Counted from the stretch's first letter, positions 55,526 to 64,000 are shown. The stretch: 64,000 nucleotides of DNA from Pseudomonadota bacterium (GCA_021813365.1 JAKALB010000001.1:1-64000); one strand, 5' to 3'. Notes: generated from the sequence alone by a model not told the origin. A program made the numbers and translations.

Positions 55526-58304
55526 GATCGCCCCCGGCCAGACCCTTCAGCTCATAGACCAGATGCAGCGCCTCCAGAGGACTCAACCGGTCCGGCAAGA
55601 CCTCGGCCATCCGCGCTTCCAGGGCCGAGATCTTCGCCGCCCGCGCAGGTGGCGCCGCCTGCGGGGCCTGCGGTGCCACCCGGAACAGCGGCAGATCATC
55701 CACCCAGGCCTGGCGCGCCGCCTGGCCATCGCGCTCGCCCCGTTCCAGCGCCTCCAGCACCACCCTGGCACGGTCGATCACCGCATGCGGCAGCCCGGCC
55801 AGCCGCGCCACCTGCACGCCATAGCTGCGGTCGGCCGCCCCTTCCCGCACCTCGTGCAGGAAGATCACCTCGCCCTCCCATTCCTTCACCGTCACGGTGG
55901 CATTCGTGACCCCGGCCAGCTTGCCCGCCAGCGCGGTCAGTTCGTGGTAATGCGTGGCAAACAGCGCGCGGCAGCGGTTCACAGCCTGCAGATGCTCCAG
56001 AACCGCCCAGGCGATGCTCAGCCCGTCATAGGTCGCCGTCCCCCGCCCGATCTCGTCCAGGATCACCAGAGCCCGGTCATCCGCCTGGTTCAGGATGGCC
56101 GCCGTCTCGACCATTTCCACCATGAAGGTCGACCGGCCCCGCGCCAGATCGTCCGAGGCGCCGACCCGGCTGAACAATTGACTGACAAGGCCCAGATGTG
56201 CCTTCTGCGCCGGTACGAAACTGCCCGCCTGGGCCAGCAGCGCGATCAGGGCGTTCTGCCTCAGGAAGGTCGACTTGCCCCCCATGTTCGGCCCGGTCAG
56301 CAGCCAGATTGCCGGTGTGTCGCCGGCGGTCAATCGGCAGTCGTTGGCCACGAACCGGGGGCCGCCAGCCCGGCGCAAGGCACGCTCCACCACCGGATGC
56401 CGCCCGCCCTCCACCACAAAGGCGTGGCTGTCGTCGACCAGAGGCTCGACCCAGCCCTCTGCCGCCGCCAGATCGGCCAGGCCCGCGGCCAGGTCGATTT
56501 CGGCCAGTGCCCGCGCCGCCGCCGCGATCTGCGTCGCCTGTTCCAGCACCGCCGCCCGCAGCGTCTCGAACAGCCGCCGCTCCATCTCCTGCGCCTGTCC
56601 AGCGGCGTTCAGGATGCGGGTTTCCAGCGTCGAAAGGTCCAGCGTGGTGAACCGCACCTGTCCCGCCGTCGTCTGCCGGTGGATGAACCGGGCGTTCAGC
56701 GGCGGCGACATCATCCGCTCGGCATGGGTCGAGGTGGTTTCGATGAAATAACCCAGCACGTTGTTGTGCCTGATCTTCAGGCTTTGCACTCCGGTCTCGG
56801 CGATATATTCGGCCTGCATCTGGCCGATCACGCCGCGCCCTTCGTCACGCAGCTGCCGCACCGCATCCAGATCCGGGTCGAACCCCAAGGCGATGAACCC
56901 GCCGTCCCGCACCAGCAAAGGCGGTTCGGCCACCAGCGCCGTCTCCAACACGGCCAACAGCTCGCCAAGGCCGGTCAGGCTCATCCCGGCCTCGGCCAGC
57001 AGATCCGCCCCCTCCGCCACTGCGCCTCCCGCCACTGCGCCCCCCGCCACTGCGCCCCCAGCCGCTGCCGCCCCAGGCGCTGCCGCCTCAGCCATCGGCC
57101 CGCCCAGCGCCGGCCCACTGACGGCTGGCCCGGCGCGCAGCAGGCCGGCAATCGTCTCGGCCCCTTTCAGCCCCGCCCGCAGCGCCGTCAGATCGCGCGG
57201 GCCGCCCCGGTCCAGCGCCAGCCGCGACAGCGCCCGGTCCATGTCCGGCACGATCCGCAGCGCCGCGCGCAGGTCCTCGCGCAGGCGGCCCTGCGCCACC
57301 AGGAACCGCACCGCCTCCAGCCGCCGCCCGATGACGCCCAGATCGCGCGAGGGCGCCGAGATCCGCCGCTCCAGCAGCCGCGCCCCGCCGGCCGTCACCG
57401 TTCGGTCCATCGCCGCCAGCAGCGAGCCCTCGCGCCCGCCCGACAGTGCCTGGGTCAGCTCCAGGTTCCGCCGTGTCGCGGCGTCGATCTGCACCACGTC
57501 GCCTGCCATTTCCCGCTGCGGCGGGCGCATCAGCGGCAACTTCCCCCGCTGGGTCAAGGCCAGATAGTCCACCAGCGCGCCCATCGCGGCCACCTCGGCC
57601 CGACCGAAGGCCCCGTAGGCCTCCAGCGAGCCCACGGCATAAAGCGCCTTGAGCCGGGCCTCGCCGCCCACCGAATCGAAACTGGCCCGGGCCAGCCGCG
57701 TCACGGCCGCGCCCACCTCACCCGCCAGGGCGGCGACCGCGGCTTCGCGATCCTCGGCCACCAGCAGCTCGCGCGGCGCAATCCGCGCCAGTTCCGGCAG
57801 CAGCCGCACGAAGGGCAGCGGCATCACCCGCAATTCCCCGGTCGAGATATCGGCCCAGGCCAGCGCCGCCTCGTCACGCACCTCGGCAAAGGCCGCCAGG
57901 AAATTGTGCCGACGCGCCTCCAGCAGCCCGTCTTCGGTCAGCGTTCCGGGCGTGACCAGCCGCACCACCTCGCGCCGCACCACCGCCCGGTGCCCCCGCT
58001 TCTTCGCTTCGGCGGGGTCCTCCATCTGCTCGGCTATCGCCACGCGAAAGCCTTTGCGGATCAGCGTCAGCAGATAGCCTTCCGCCGCATGGATCGGCAC
58101 CCCGCACATCTGGATCGGCTCGCCCTGATGCGTGCCGCGCCTGGTCAGCGCAATGTCCAGCGCCTCGGATGCCAGAACCGCGTCCTGAAAGAACATCTCA
58201 TAGAAATCGCCCATGCGGTAAAACAGCAGCGCACCGGGATATTGCGCCCGGATTTCCAGATATTGCGCCATCATCGGCGTCACGCTGGTGTCTTCCGCCG
58301 TCAA
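55518..58304 (-). CDS. mutS: DNA mismatch repair protein MutS
   Basis: This 928-residue protein has the mismatch-reading motif FYRMGDFYEMF (Phe34 and Glu36), connector, lever and clamp domains, then Walker A GPNMGGKSTF (about residue 670) and Walker B LVILDEIGRGTATYDG. It is longer than the usual 850-880 residues because of an Ala/Gly-rich repeat insertion at residues 405-430. AGGAGG (58311-58316) lies six bases before TTG 58304, so that TTG, not the one at 58310 that abuts it, is the start. Confidence 0.95.
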   Translation of the reverse strand: MTAEDTSVTPMMAQYLEIRAQYPGALLFYRMGDFYEMFFQDAVLASEALDIALTRRGTHQGEPIQMCGVPIHAAEGYLLTLIRKGFRVAIAEQMEDPAEAKKRGHRAVVRREVVRLVTPGTLTEDGLLEARRHNFLAAFAEVRDEAALAWADISTGELRVMPLPFVRLLPELARIAPRELLVAEDREAAVAALAGEVGAAVTRLARASFDSVGGEARLKALYAVGSLEAYGAFGRAEVAAMGALVDYLALTQRGKLPLMRPPQREMAGDVVQIDAATRRNLELTQALSGGREGSLLAAMDRTVTAGGARLLERRISAPSRDLGVIGRRLEAVRFLVAQGRLREDLRAALRIVPDMDRALSRLALDRGGPRDLTALRAGLKGAETIAGLLRAGPAVSGPALGGPMAEAAAPGAAAAGGAVAGGAVAGGAVAEGADLLAEAGMSLTGLGELLAVLETALVAEPPLLVRDGGFIALGFDPDLDAVRQLRDEGRGVIGQMQAEYIAETGVQSLKIRHNNVLGYFIETTSTHAERMMSPPLNARFIHRQTTAGQVRFTTLDLSTLETRILNAAGQAQEMERRLFETLRAAVLEQATQIAAAARALAEIDLAAGLADLAAAEGWVEPLVDDSHAFVVEGGRHPVVERALRRAGGPRFVANDCRLTAGDTPAIWLLTGPNMGGKSTFLRQNALIALLAQAGSFVPAQKAHLGLVSQLFSRVGASDDLARGRSTFMVEMVETAAILNQADDRALVILDEIGRGTATYDGLSIAWAVLEHLQAVNRCRALFATHYHELTALAGKLAGVTNATVTVKEWEGEVIFLHEVREGAADRSYGVQVARLAGLPHAVIDRARVVLEALERGERDGQAARQAWVDDLPLFRVAPQAPQAAPPARAAKISALEARMAEVLPDRLSPLEALHLVYELKGLAGGDLG
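57016..57090. repeat. 15-bp in-frame tandem repeat inside mutS
   Basis: Five head-to-tail 15-base units start at 57016, 57031, 57046, 57061 and 57076. The first three are near-identical (GCCACTGCGCCtCCC type) and the last two diverged. On the minus strand they encode repeated GGAVA-type pentapeptides in MutS. Copy-number change would alter linker length without a frameshift. Confidence 0.85.
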
Positions 58305-58537
58305 GGGCAACCTCCTGAACCTGACCGTCCGACCCTAGCGAAGGGGCGATGCAAGGAAAAGCACCTCGCAGACCGGTTCCGGCTGCGGCCCGGCGCCCGG
58401 CGCCGCCACCCGGGGCGCGCGGCGGTTGTGCCGAACGGGATCGACCACCTCCACCGGCCTTCGCGCAGTCCGCCCCACCGGTTGCCCCTTTGGCGCCTGT
58501 CGGTCTACAACGGGATCGGCCCAGTTCGAGAGATCCC

Positions 58538-60796
58538 ATGTCATCCAAGAATCGCGTCACGCCCGATGAGGCGCTGGCCTATCACCGCGAAGATCCGCCC
58601 GGCAAGTATGCCATCCACGCCACCAAGCCGATGGCCACCCAGCGCGATCTGTCGCTGGCCTATTCGCCCGGCGTCGCCGTGCCCGTTCTGGCCATCGCCG
58701 ACAATCCGGGGCTGGCCTATGACCATACCGTCAAGGGCAACATGGTGGCCGTGGTGTCGAACGGCACCGCCATCCTGGGCCTGGGCAACCTGGGCGCGCT
58801 GGCTGCCAAGCCGGTGATGGAGGGCAAGGCGGTCCTGTTCAAGCGCTTTGCCGACGTGAACGCCATCGACATCGAACTGGCGACCGAGGATGCCGAGGAA
58901 ATCATCAAGGCGGTGCACCTGATGAGCCCGACCTTCGGCGGCATCAATCTTGAGGATATCAAGGCGCCGGAATGCTTCATCATCGAACAGCGGCTGAAGG
59001 AACTGTGCGATATTCCGGTGTTCCACGATGACCAGCACGGCACCGCGGTCATCTGTGCCGCCGGCCTGCTGAACGCACTGGAACTGACCGGCAGGAAGAT
59101 CGAGGACGTCAGGATCGTGGTCAACGGTGCCGGCTCTGCCGGGATCGCCTGCCTGGAACTGCTGAAAACCCTCGGCGCGCAGCAGGACAACTGCATCATG
59201 TGCGACACCAAGGGCGTGATCTGGCAGGGCCGGACCACCGGCATGAACCAGTGGAAATCCGCCCATGCCGCCCGCACGCCGCACCGCACCCTGCAAGAGG
59301 CGATGGTCGGCGCCGATGTGTTCCTGGGCGTCAGCGCCAAGGGCGCGGTGACGCCCGAGATGGTTCGCTCGATGGCCCCCGACCCGGTCATCTTCGCCAT
59401 GGCCAACCCCGATCCCGAAGTCACACCAGAGGAGGTTCGTGCCGTCCGCGACGATGCCATCGTGGCCACCGGACGCAGCGATTACCCCAACCAGGTCAAC
59501 AACGTCCTGGGCTTTCCCTATCTGTTCCGCGGTGCGCTCGACATCCACGCCCGCGCCATCAATGACGAGATGAAGATCGCCTGTGCCCGCGCCCTGGCCA
59601 ATCTGGCCCGCCTCGACGTGCCCGACGAAGTGGCGATGGCCTATGGCCGCAAGCTGGCCTTCGGCCGCGATTACATCATCCCCACGCCCTTCGACCCGCG
59701 GCTGATCCACGTGATCCCGCCTGCCGTCGCCAGGGCCGGCATGGACACCGGCGTGGCGCGCCGCCCGATCGCCGACCTTGCGGCCTATGAGGCCAGCCTC
59801 AAGGCACGGATGGACCCGACCGCCTCGGTCCTGCAGGGCATCCACAACCGCGCGCGCCAGGCCCAGGCCCGGATGATCTTTGCCGAAGGCGATGACCTGC
59901 GCGTGCTGCGCGCCGCCGTTGCCTATCAGCGCGCCGGTCTGGGCCGCGCGCTGGTGGTGGGTCGCGAGGCCGATGTCGCCGAAAAGCTCGATTCCGCCGG
60001 CCTGGCCGACGCCGTGCGCGAGCTGCAGGTGGTGAATGCCGCCAACACCACCCAGCTCGAGGTCTACAAGGATTTCCTCTACCGCCGCCTGAATCGCCAG
60101 GGTTTCGACCGGGCCGACATCCATCGGCTGGCCGCCCGGGACCGGCACGTGTTTTCCGCCCTGATGCTGGCGCATGGCCATGGCGATGCCCTGGTCACCG
60201 GCGCCACCCGCAAGTCGGCGCATGTGCTGAACCTGGTCAACCACGTGTTCGATGCCAAGGCTTCCGACGGGGCGGTGGGCGTCACCGCGCTGCTGCACAA
60301 GGGCCGCATCGTGCTGATCGCCGACACCCTGGTGCATGAATGGCCCGAAGAGGAAGATCTGGCCACCATCGCCATCAAGGCGTCCGGGGTGGCCCGCCAC
60401 CTGGGACTGGAGCCGCGCGTGGCTTTCGTCAGCTTTTCCACCTTCGGCTATCCGGTGTCGGAACGCGCGACCAAGATGCACCGCGCGCCGGTGGTGCTCG
60501 ACCGGATGGGCGTCGATTTCGAATACGAAGGCGAAATGACCGTGGACGTGGCGCTGAACCCCGAGGTGATGGCGCAATACCCGTTCTGCCGCCTGACCGG
60601 CCCGGCCAATATCCTGGTTGTGCCGGCCAGGCACTCGGCTTCGATCTCGGTCAAGCTGATGCAGGAGATGGCTGGCGCCACGGTGATCGGGCCGATCCTG
60701 ACCGGCGTCAGCAAGCCGATCCAGATCTGCTCGGCCAATTCCACCTCGAACGACATCCTGAACATGGCGGCCATGGCCGCCAGCCAGGTGCGCTGA
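58538..60796 (+). CDS. maeB: NADP-dependent malic enzyme with phosphotransacetylase-like domain (MaeB type)
   Basis: This 752-residue two-domain protein has a malic enzyme at residues 1 to about 430 (LAYSPGVAVPVLAI, the malate-site FADVNAIDIELA, FHDDQHGTAVI, and the Rossmann VVNGAGSAGIA). A phosphate-acetyltransferase-like domain follows (FAEGDDLRVLRAAV to the C-terminus). It decarboxylates malate to pyruvate with NADP. The PTA domain is usually regulatory (acetyl-CoA sensing). ATG 58538 gives the conserved start although the frame is open from 58349. Confidence 0.93.
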   Translation: MSSKNRVTPDEALAYHREDPPGKYAIHATKPMATQRDLSLAYSPGVAVPVLAIADNPGLAYDHTVKGNMVAVVSNGTAILGLGNLGALAAKPVMEGKAVLFKRFADVNAIDIELATEDAEEIIKAVHLMSPTFGGINLEDIKAPECFIIEQRLKELCDIPVFHDDQHGTAVICAAGLLNALELTGRKIEDVRIVVNGAGSAGIACLELLKTLGAQQDNCIMCDTKGVIWQGRTTGMNQWKSAHAARTPHRTLQEAMVGADVFLGVSAKGAVTPEMVRSMAPDPVIFAMANPDPEVTPEEVRAVRDDAIVATGRSDYPNQVNNVLGFPYLFRGALDIHARAINDEMKIACARALANLARLDVPDEVAMAYGRKLAFGRDYIIPTPFDPRLIHVIPPAVARAGMDTGVARRPIADLAAYEASLKARMDPTASVLQGIHNRARQAQARMIFAEGDDLRVLRAAVAYQRAGLGRALVVGREADVAEKLDSAGLADAVRELQVVNAANTTQLEVYKDFLYRRLNRQGFDRADIHRLAARDRHVFSALMLAHGHGDALVTGATRKSAHVLNLVNHVFDAKASDGAVGVTALLHKGRIVLIADTLVHEWPEEEDLATIAIKASGVARHLGLEPRVAFVSFSTFGYPVSERATKMHRAPVVLDRMGVDFEYEGEMTVDVALNPEVMAQYPFCRLTGPANILVVPARHSASISVKLMQEMAGATVIGPILTGVSKPIQICSANSTSNDILNMAAMAASQVR

Positions 60797-60953
60797 CAAG
60801 CTGCGCCGCGCCGTTGCGCCGGCCGCCTCTTTTCCGGGCAGCGGCAGGGGCGCGGGAAGGTTTCCAGACTTCCGGCGCCCGGTTTGACTTTACCTCCGGC
60901 GCATGGTCCTTACCTCGGAAACCAGCGCCCCCGATCCAGGAATCCTCCGGTCG

Positions 60954-62147
60954 ATGCCTCATGACCTGCCGCTGATCACCACCATCGCCGCCGCGCTGTC
61001 GCTGGCCACCGTCCTGGCCTTTCTGGCGCATCGCCTGCGGCTGCCGCTGATCGCGGGCTATCTGACGGCAGGCATCGTCATCGGCCCCTTCACGCCAGGC
61101 TTCGTGGCCGATCCGGAAATCGCGCAGGAACTGGCCGAGATCGGCGTCATCCTCCTGATGTTCGGCACCGGGCTGCAATTCCATCCCCGCGACCTGCTGG
61201 CCGTGAAACACATCGCCATTCCCGGGGCACTGGCAGGCATCAGCGCCGCCGCCCTGGCCGGGGGTGGTCTGGCGCTGGCCATGGGCTGGGGCATGGGCGC
61301 GGCGGTGATCTATGGTCTGGCGCTTTCGGTCGCCTCGACCGTGGTGCTGATGCGCGCCATGCAGGATCGCGACATGGTGAAAACCGAACGCGGCCGCATC
61401 GCGATGGGCTGGCTGGTGGTCGAAGACCTGATCACCGTGATGGCCCTCGTGCTGATTCCGCCCTTGTCGGGCCTTCTGGGTGGCCGCGGCGACCAGTCGC
61501 TGCCGTTCAGCGAACTGGCCAATGTGCTGGGCTGGACCCTGGTCAAGCTGGCGGCCTTCGTGGCGCTGATGCTGGTCGTGGGCCGCCGCCTGATCCCCAG
61601 CGCGCTGCACTACACCGCCCTCACCGGCCAGCGCGAATTGTTCCGCCTTTCGGTTCTGGCCATTGCCCTGGGCGTGGCCTACGGCGCCTCTGCCTTCTTT
61701 GGGGTCAGCTTTGCGCTCGGGGCGTTCTTTGCCGGGATGATCATGTCGGGCTCCACCCTGTCGGCCCAGGCGATGAAAGACGTGCTGCCCCTCCGGGATG
61801 CCTTTGCGGTGCTGTTCTTCGTCTCGGTCGGCATGCTGGCGAATCCCGCGGTCCTCTGGCTGCATCCGCTGCCGGTGCTGGCCACGATCGCCATCATCCT
61901 GTCGGTCAAGACCACGGTCGCCTTTCTCCTGACCCGCGCACTGGGCCAGGACCGGCCCACCGCCGCCACGATCGCCGCCGCACTTGCCCAGATCGGCGAG
62001 TTTTCCTTCATCCTGATCGCCATGGGCACCGGCCTGGGCATCTTGCCGTCCGAGGCGCGCGATTACGTCGTGGCGGGGGCGCTGGTCTCGATCATCCTGA
62101 ACCCGTTCCTCTTCGACCTGCTGGACCGCCGCCTCGGCCGCGCCTAG
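60954..62147 (+). CDS. Cation:proton antiporter, CPA2 (KefB/YbaL-like), membrane domain only
   Basis: This 397-residue protein has about twelve helices and the CPA2 sequence features: LRLPLIAGYLTAGIVIGPFTPG, EIGVILLMFGTGLQFHPRDLL, and the half-helix region FFGVSFALGAFFAGMIMSGS. It should exchange K+ or Na+ for protons. KefB/YbaL proteins normally end with a cytosolic TrkA-N nucleotide-binding domain, but this protein stops right after the membrane part (LFDLLDRRLGRA), so that regulation is absent. ATG 60954 gives the membrane start; 60903 is possible. Confidence 0.85.
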   Translation: MPHDLPLITTIAAALSLATVLAFLAHRLRLPLIAGYLTAGIVIGPFTPGFVADPEIAQELAEIGVILLMFGTGLQFHPRDLLAVKHIAIPGALAGISAAALAGGGLALAMGWGMGAAVIYGLALSVASTVVLMRAMQDRDMVKTERGRIAMGWLVVEDLITVMALVLIPPLSGLLGGRGDQSLPFSELANVLGWTLVKLAAFVALMLVVGRRLIPSALHYTALTGQRELFRLSVLAIALGVAYGASAFFGVSFALGAFFAGMIMSGSTLSAQAMKDVLPLRDAFAVLFFVSVGMLANPAVLWLHPLPVLATIAIILSVKTTVAFLLTRALGQDRPTAATIAAALAQIGEFSFILIAMGTGLGILPSEARDYVVAGALVSIILNPFLFDLLDRRLGRA

Positions 62148-62175
62148 CTTGGGGCGCGCAGAGCGAGGAACCGTC

Positions 62176-63075
62176 ATGACCGAAAACGTATCCACCCACC
62201 AGGCCGAGGAAGACGCGCGCAACGAATCGATCCTGATCTATGTGAACGGCCAGATCCTTCCCAAGGCGCAGGCCATGGTCAGCGTCTATGACAGCGGCTT
62301 CATGCTCGGTGACGGCGTGTGGGAGGGGCTGCGGCTGTACAACGGCCGCTGGAGCTTTGTCGACGAGCACATGGATCGCCTGTTCGAGGCCGCCAAGGCG
62401 ATCGATCTGGATATCGGGATGACCAGGGATCAGCTCGTTTCCGCATTGTCAGAGACGCAAATGGCCAATGGCATGACCAATGATGTCCATGCCAGGCTGA
62501 TGGTGACGCGGGGGGTCAAGACCCGGCCGTTCCAGCACCCGCGCCTGTCGCGGCAGGGCCCGACGGTGGTCATCATCATGGAGCACAGTCGCCCGAAACT
62601 GCCCAGGCCGATCAGGCTTGCCACCGTGCCGCACCTGCGCGGCCTGCCGATGACGCAGGACCCGAAGCTGAACAGCCATTCCAAGTTGAATTGCATCCTG
62701 GCCTGCATCGCCGCCGAAAAGGCGGGCGCGGACGAGGCCCTGATGCTGGATGTGCATGGCTTCGTGAACACGACCAACGCCTGCAACTTCTTCATCGTGA
62801 GGAAGGGCCAGGTCTGGACCAGCACGGGCGACTATTGCATGAACGGCATCACCCGTCAGAAGGTCATCGACCTGTGCCGCGCCAACGGCATTCCGGTGTT
62901 CGAGCGCAATTTCAGCCTGGTCGACACCTATTCCGCGGACGAGGCCTTCCTGACCGGCACTTTCGGCGCGCAGACCCCAGTCGGCTGGATCGACGGACGG
63001 CAGATCGGCACCGGCCAGATGGGACCGATGACCAGGCGCCTGCGCGCCCTCTACATGACGCTGGTTGGCGCATGA
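62176..63075 (+). CDS. Aminotransferase class IV-like PLP enzyme (fold type IV)
   Basis: The 299-residue protein has the class IV core: IYVNGQILPKAQAMVSVYDSG, then FMLGDGVWEGLRLYNG, and the PLP lysine region LNSHSKLNCILA with Lys170 as probable Schiff base. The glutamate that normally contacts the PLP ring nitrogen should lie in the LDVHGFVNTTNACNFF region, but Asn/Thr (198-199) are found there, so ordinary BCAT or D-amino-acid transaminase activity is doubtful. GAGGAA precedes ATG 62176. Its stop overlaps the next gene (ATGA); the two must act together. Confidence 0.85.
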   Translation: MTENVSTHQAEEDARNESILIYVNGQILPKAQAMVSVYDSGFMLGDGVWEGLRLYNGRWSFVDEHMDRLFEAAKAIDLDIGMTRDQLVSALSETQMANGMTNDVHARLMVTRGVKTRPFQHPRLSRQGPTVVIIMEHSRPKLPRPIRLATVPHLRGLPMTQDPKLNSHSKLNCILACIAAEKAGADEALMLDVHGFVNTTNACNFFIVRKGQVWTSTGDYCMNGITRQKVIDLCRANGIPVFERNFSLVDTYSADEAFLTGTFGAQTPVGWIDGRQIGTGQMGPMTRRLRALYMTLVGA

Positions 63076-63803
63076 CACCCGATCCCACCCGCATCGCCAT
63101 GTGGAGCGGCCCCCGCAACCTGTCGACCGCGATGATGTATGCCTTCGCGGCGCGAGGGGATTGTGCCGTATGGGACGAGCCGTTCTATGCCGCCTACCTG
63201 GCCGCGACCGGCCTGCCGCACCCGATGGCCGATCAGGTGATTGCGGCCGGCATGTCCGATCCGGCGGCTGTGGCGGCGGCCTGCCTGGGGCCGATTCCGC
63301 AGTCGCAGAGACTGTTTTACCAGAAACACATGACGCTCCACATGATCCCGCCCTTTGATCGCGGTTTCATGCGGGGGCTGACCAACGTGTTCCTGATCCG
63401 CCATCCGGCCCGGGTCGTGGCCAGCTATGCGCAAAAACGCGAGGCGCCGACGCTGGCCGACATCGGTTTCGTCCAGCAGGCAGAGCTTTTCGATCAGATC
63501 GCCGACTGGCTGGGCCATGCGCCCTTGGTGATCGACAGTGCGTCCATCCGGGCCAACCCACGGGAATCGCTTGGCAAGCTCTGCCGCGCTCTGGGCATCG
63601 GCTTCACCGAAAACATGCTGTCCTGGCCGGCCGGGCCCAAGCCCTGGGATGGCATCTGGGCGCCGCACTGGTACAACGCCGTCCATGCCTCTACCGGGTT
63701 CGGCGACCCGGAAGGGCCCTTGCCGGCGCTGAAGGACGACTTCGCCCGGCTGGTGGACCGGGCGATGCCATCTTACGAAAAGCTGAGGAGTCTGGCGCTC
63801 TAA
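63072..63803 (+). CDS. Sulfotransferase-like P-loop protein
   Basis: The 243-residue protein has a sulfotransferase-type P-loop WSGPRNLSTAMMYAFAARGD (the PAPS 5'-phosphosulfate loop position) and the 3'-phosphate motif VFLIRHPARVVASYAQ. It ends with WYNAVHASTGFG...PSYEKLRSLAL. The fold is expected to bind PAPS or a related nucleotide; the substrate is unknown. It is translationally coupled to the class IV PLP enzyme. The stop overlaps the convergent gene by three bases. Confidence 0.82.
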   Translation: MTPDPTRIAMWSGPRNLSTAMMYAFAARGDCAVWDEPFYAAYLAATGLPHPMADQVIAAGMSDPAAVAAACLGPIPQSQRLFYQKHMTLHMIPPFDRGFMRGLTNVFLIRHPARVVASYAQKREAPTLADIGFVQQAELFDQIADWLGHAPLVIDSASIRANPRESLGKLCRALGIGFTENMLSWPAGPKPWDGIWAPHWYNAVHASTGFGDPEGPLPALKDDFARLVDRAMPSYEKLRSLAL

Positions 63804-64000
63804 AGGCCCAGATTCGCACGATATTCCGCCAGGGCGGCGGCCGAGAGCTCGACCCCGCCCGAGGCGAGAAGCAGGGCGTCATGCTCGGCGGCAACCGCCG
63901 CGTCATACTCCGCCTGGGCCTGTGCCGCGGCCTGGGTCGCGCCATCAAGGGCGGCCTGGGCATCGGCCAGGGCCAGGATCGCGTCGGCCTGCACCTGAGC
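63800..64000 (-). CDS. Unidentified Ala-rich coiled-coil protein, C-terminal fragment
   Basis: The frame is open to the window edge, so only the last 66 or so residues are seen. They are Ala/Gln/Glu-rich with heptad-like spacing (ALDGATQAAAQAQAEYDAAV), then LLASGGVELSAAALAEYRANLGL. This looks like the tail of a coiled-coil or secreted structural protein. No family can be assigned from this fragment. It is convergent with the sulfotransferase-like gene. Confidence 0.55.
   Translation of the reverse strand, partial: AQVQADAILALADAQAALDGATQAAAQAQAEYDAAVAAEHDALLLASGGVELSAAALAEYRANLGL

Noticed and set aside
55491-58817. A 1108-codon plus-strand frame antisense to mutS, and similar long frames opposite maeB, addA and hemY/mic60
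   Set aside because: They are antisense shadows of well-recognised genes, with Arg/Pro/Gln-rich composition and no motifs.
60894-60922. TTGACT as promoter of the CPA2 antiporter gene
   Set aside because: No acceptable -10 lies 16-18 bases downstream.

Overview
The window is high-GC DNA from an alphaproteobacterium, almost certainly a member of the Rhodobacteraceae (Rhodobacter/Paracoccus-like). The evidence is the regB / senC-regA-hvrA redox cluster, an XrtD-type exosortase, HemJ instead of HemG/HemY oxidases, a Mic60 gene inside a heme operon, AddAB instead of RecBCD, a MaeB-type malic enzyme, and alphaproteobacterial parS sites. It reads as ordinary chromosome. I see no insertion sequence, prophage, integrase or CRISPR array. 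Nearly all of the sequence is coding, and many genes overlap by 4 to 16 bases.

Layout. 1-7.8 kb is an exopolysaccharide/protein-sorting locus: a TPR protein cut by the left edge, a family 25 glycosyltransferase, a Wza-like export protein, an outer-membrane beta-barrel protein, an exosortase fused to an EpsI domain, and a GT4 glycosyltransferase. A tRNA-Thr(CGU) follows. 8.1-11.4 kb is hemY, mic60 and hemD on the minus strand, divergent from tsaD-gpsA-yciI-EVE. Next come a DUF1761 protein, an Fsr-like exporter, DUF2853, ahcY and an HD hydrolase. 18.9-22.0 kb is the complete RegBA redox system with SenC and HvrA. 22.1-32.5 kb is a plus-strand run: a PAS protein, a TsaE-kinase fusion, a MurU-like nucleotidyltransferase, addB, addA and trxA. 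hslVU, mltA, a Tim44-like protein, fxsA, secB and the maf-aroE-coaE-dnaQ operon follow.

40.9-50.3 kb looks like the chromosome origin domain. The longest gene-free stretch (about 330 bases, between maf and hemJ) has one perfect DnaA box and several weaker ones. It is followed by rho, mnmE, mnmG, rsmG, parA and parB. Two perfect 16-bp parS palindromes flank parAB, and each sits on the start codon of a gene (mnmG and ridA). Beyond lie hemW, ridA, rdgB and rph on the minus strand, hrcA and grpE on the plus strand, two glycosyltransferases and mutS (minus), a malic enzyme, a CPA2-type antiporter, and a two-gene unit of a fold-type IV PLP enzyme plus a sulfotransferase-like P-loop protein. A minus-strand gene is cut by the right edge.

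The most interesting items are the PLP-enzyme/sulfotransferase-like pair, whose usual PLP-contacting glutamate appears to be replaced; the TsaE-AmgK-type fusion next to a MurU-like gene; the candidate oriC with parS sites recruited as start codons; a 15-bp tandem repeat inside mutS; and the XrtD locus with no recognisable sorting substrate nearby.
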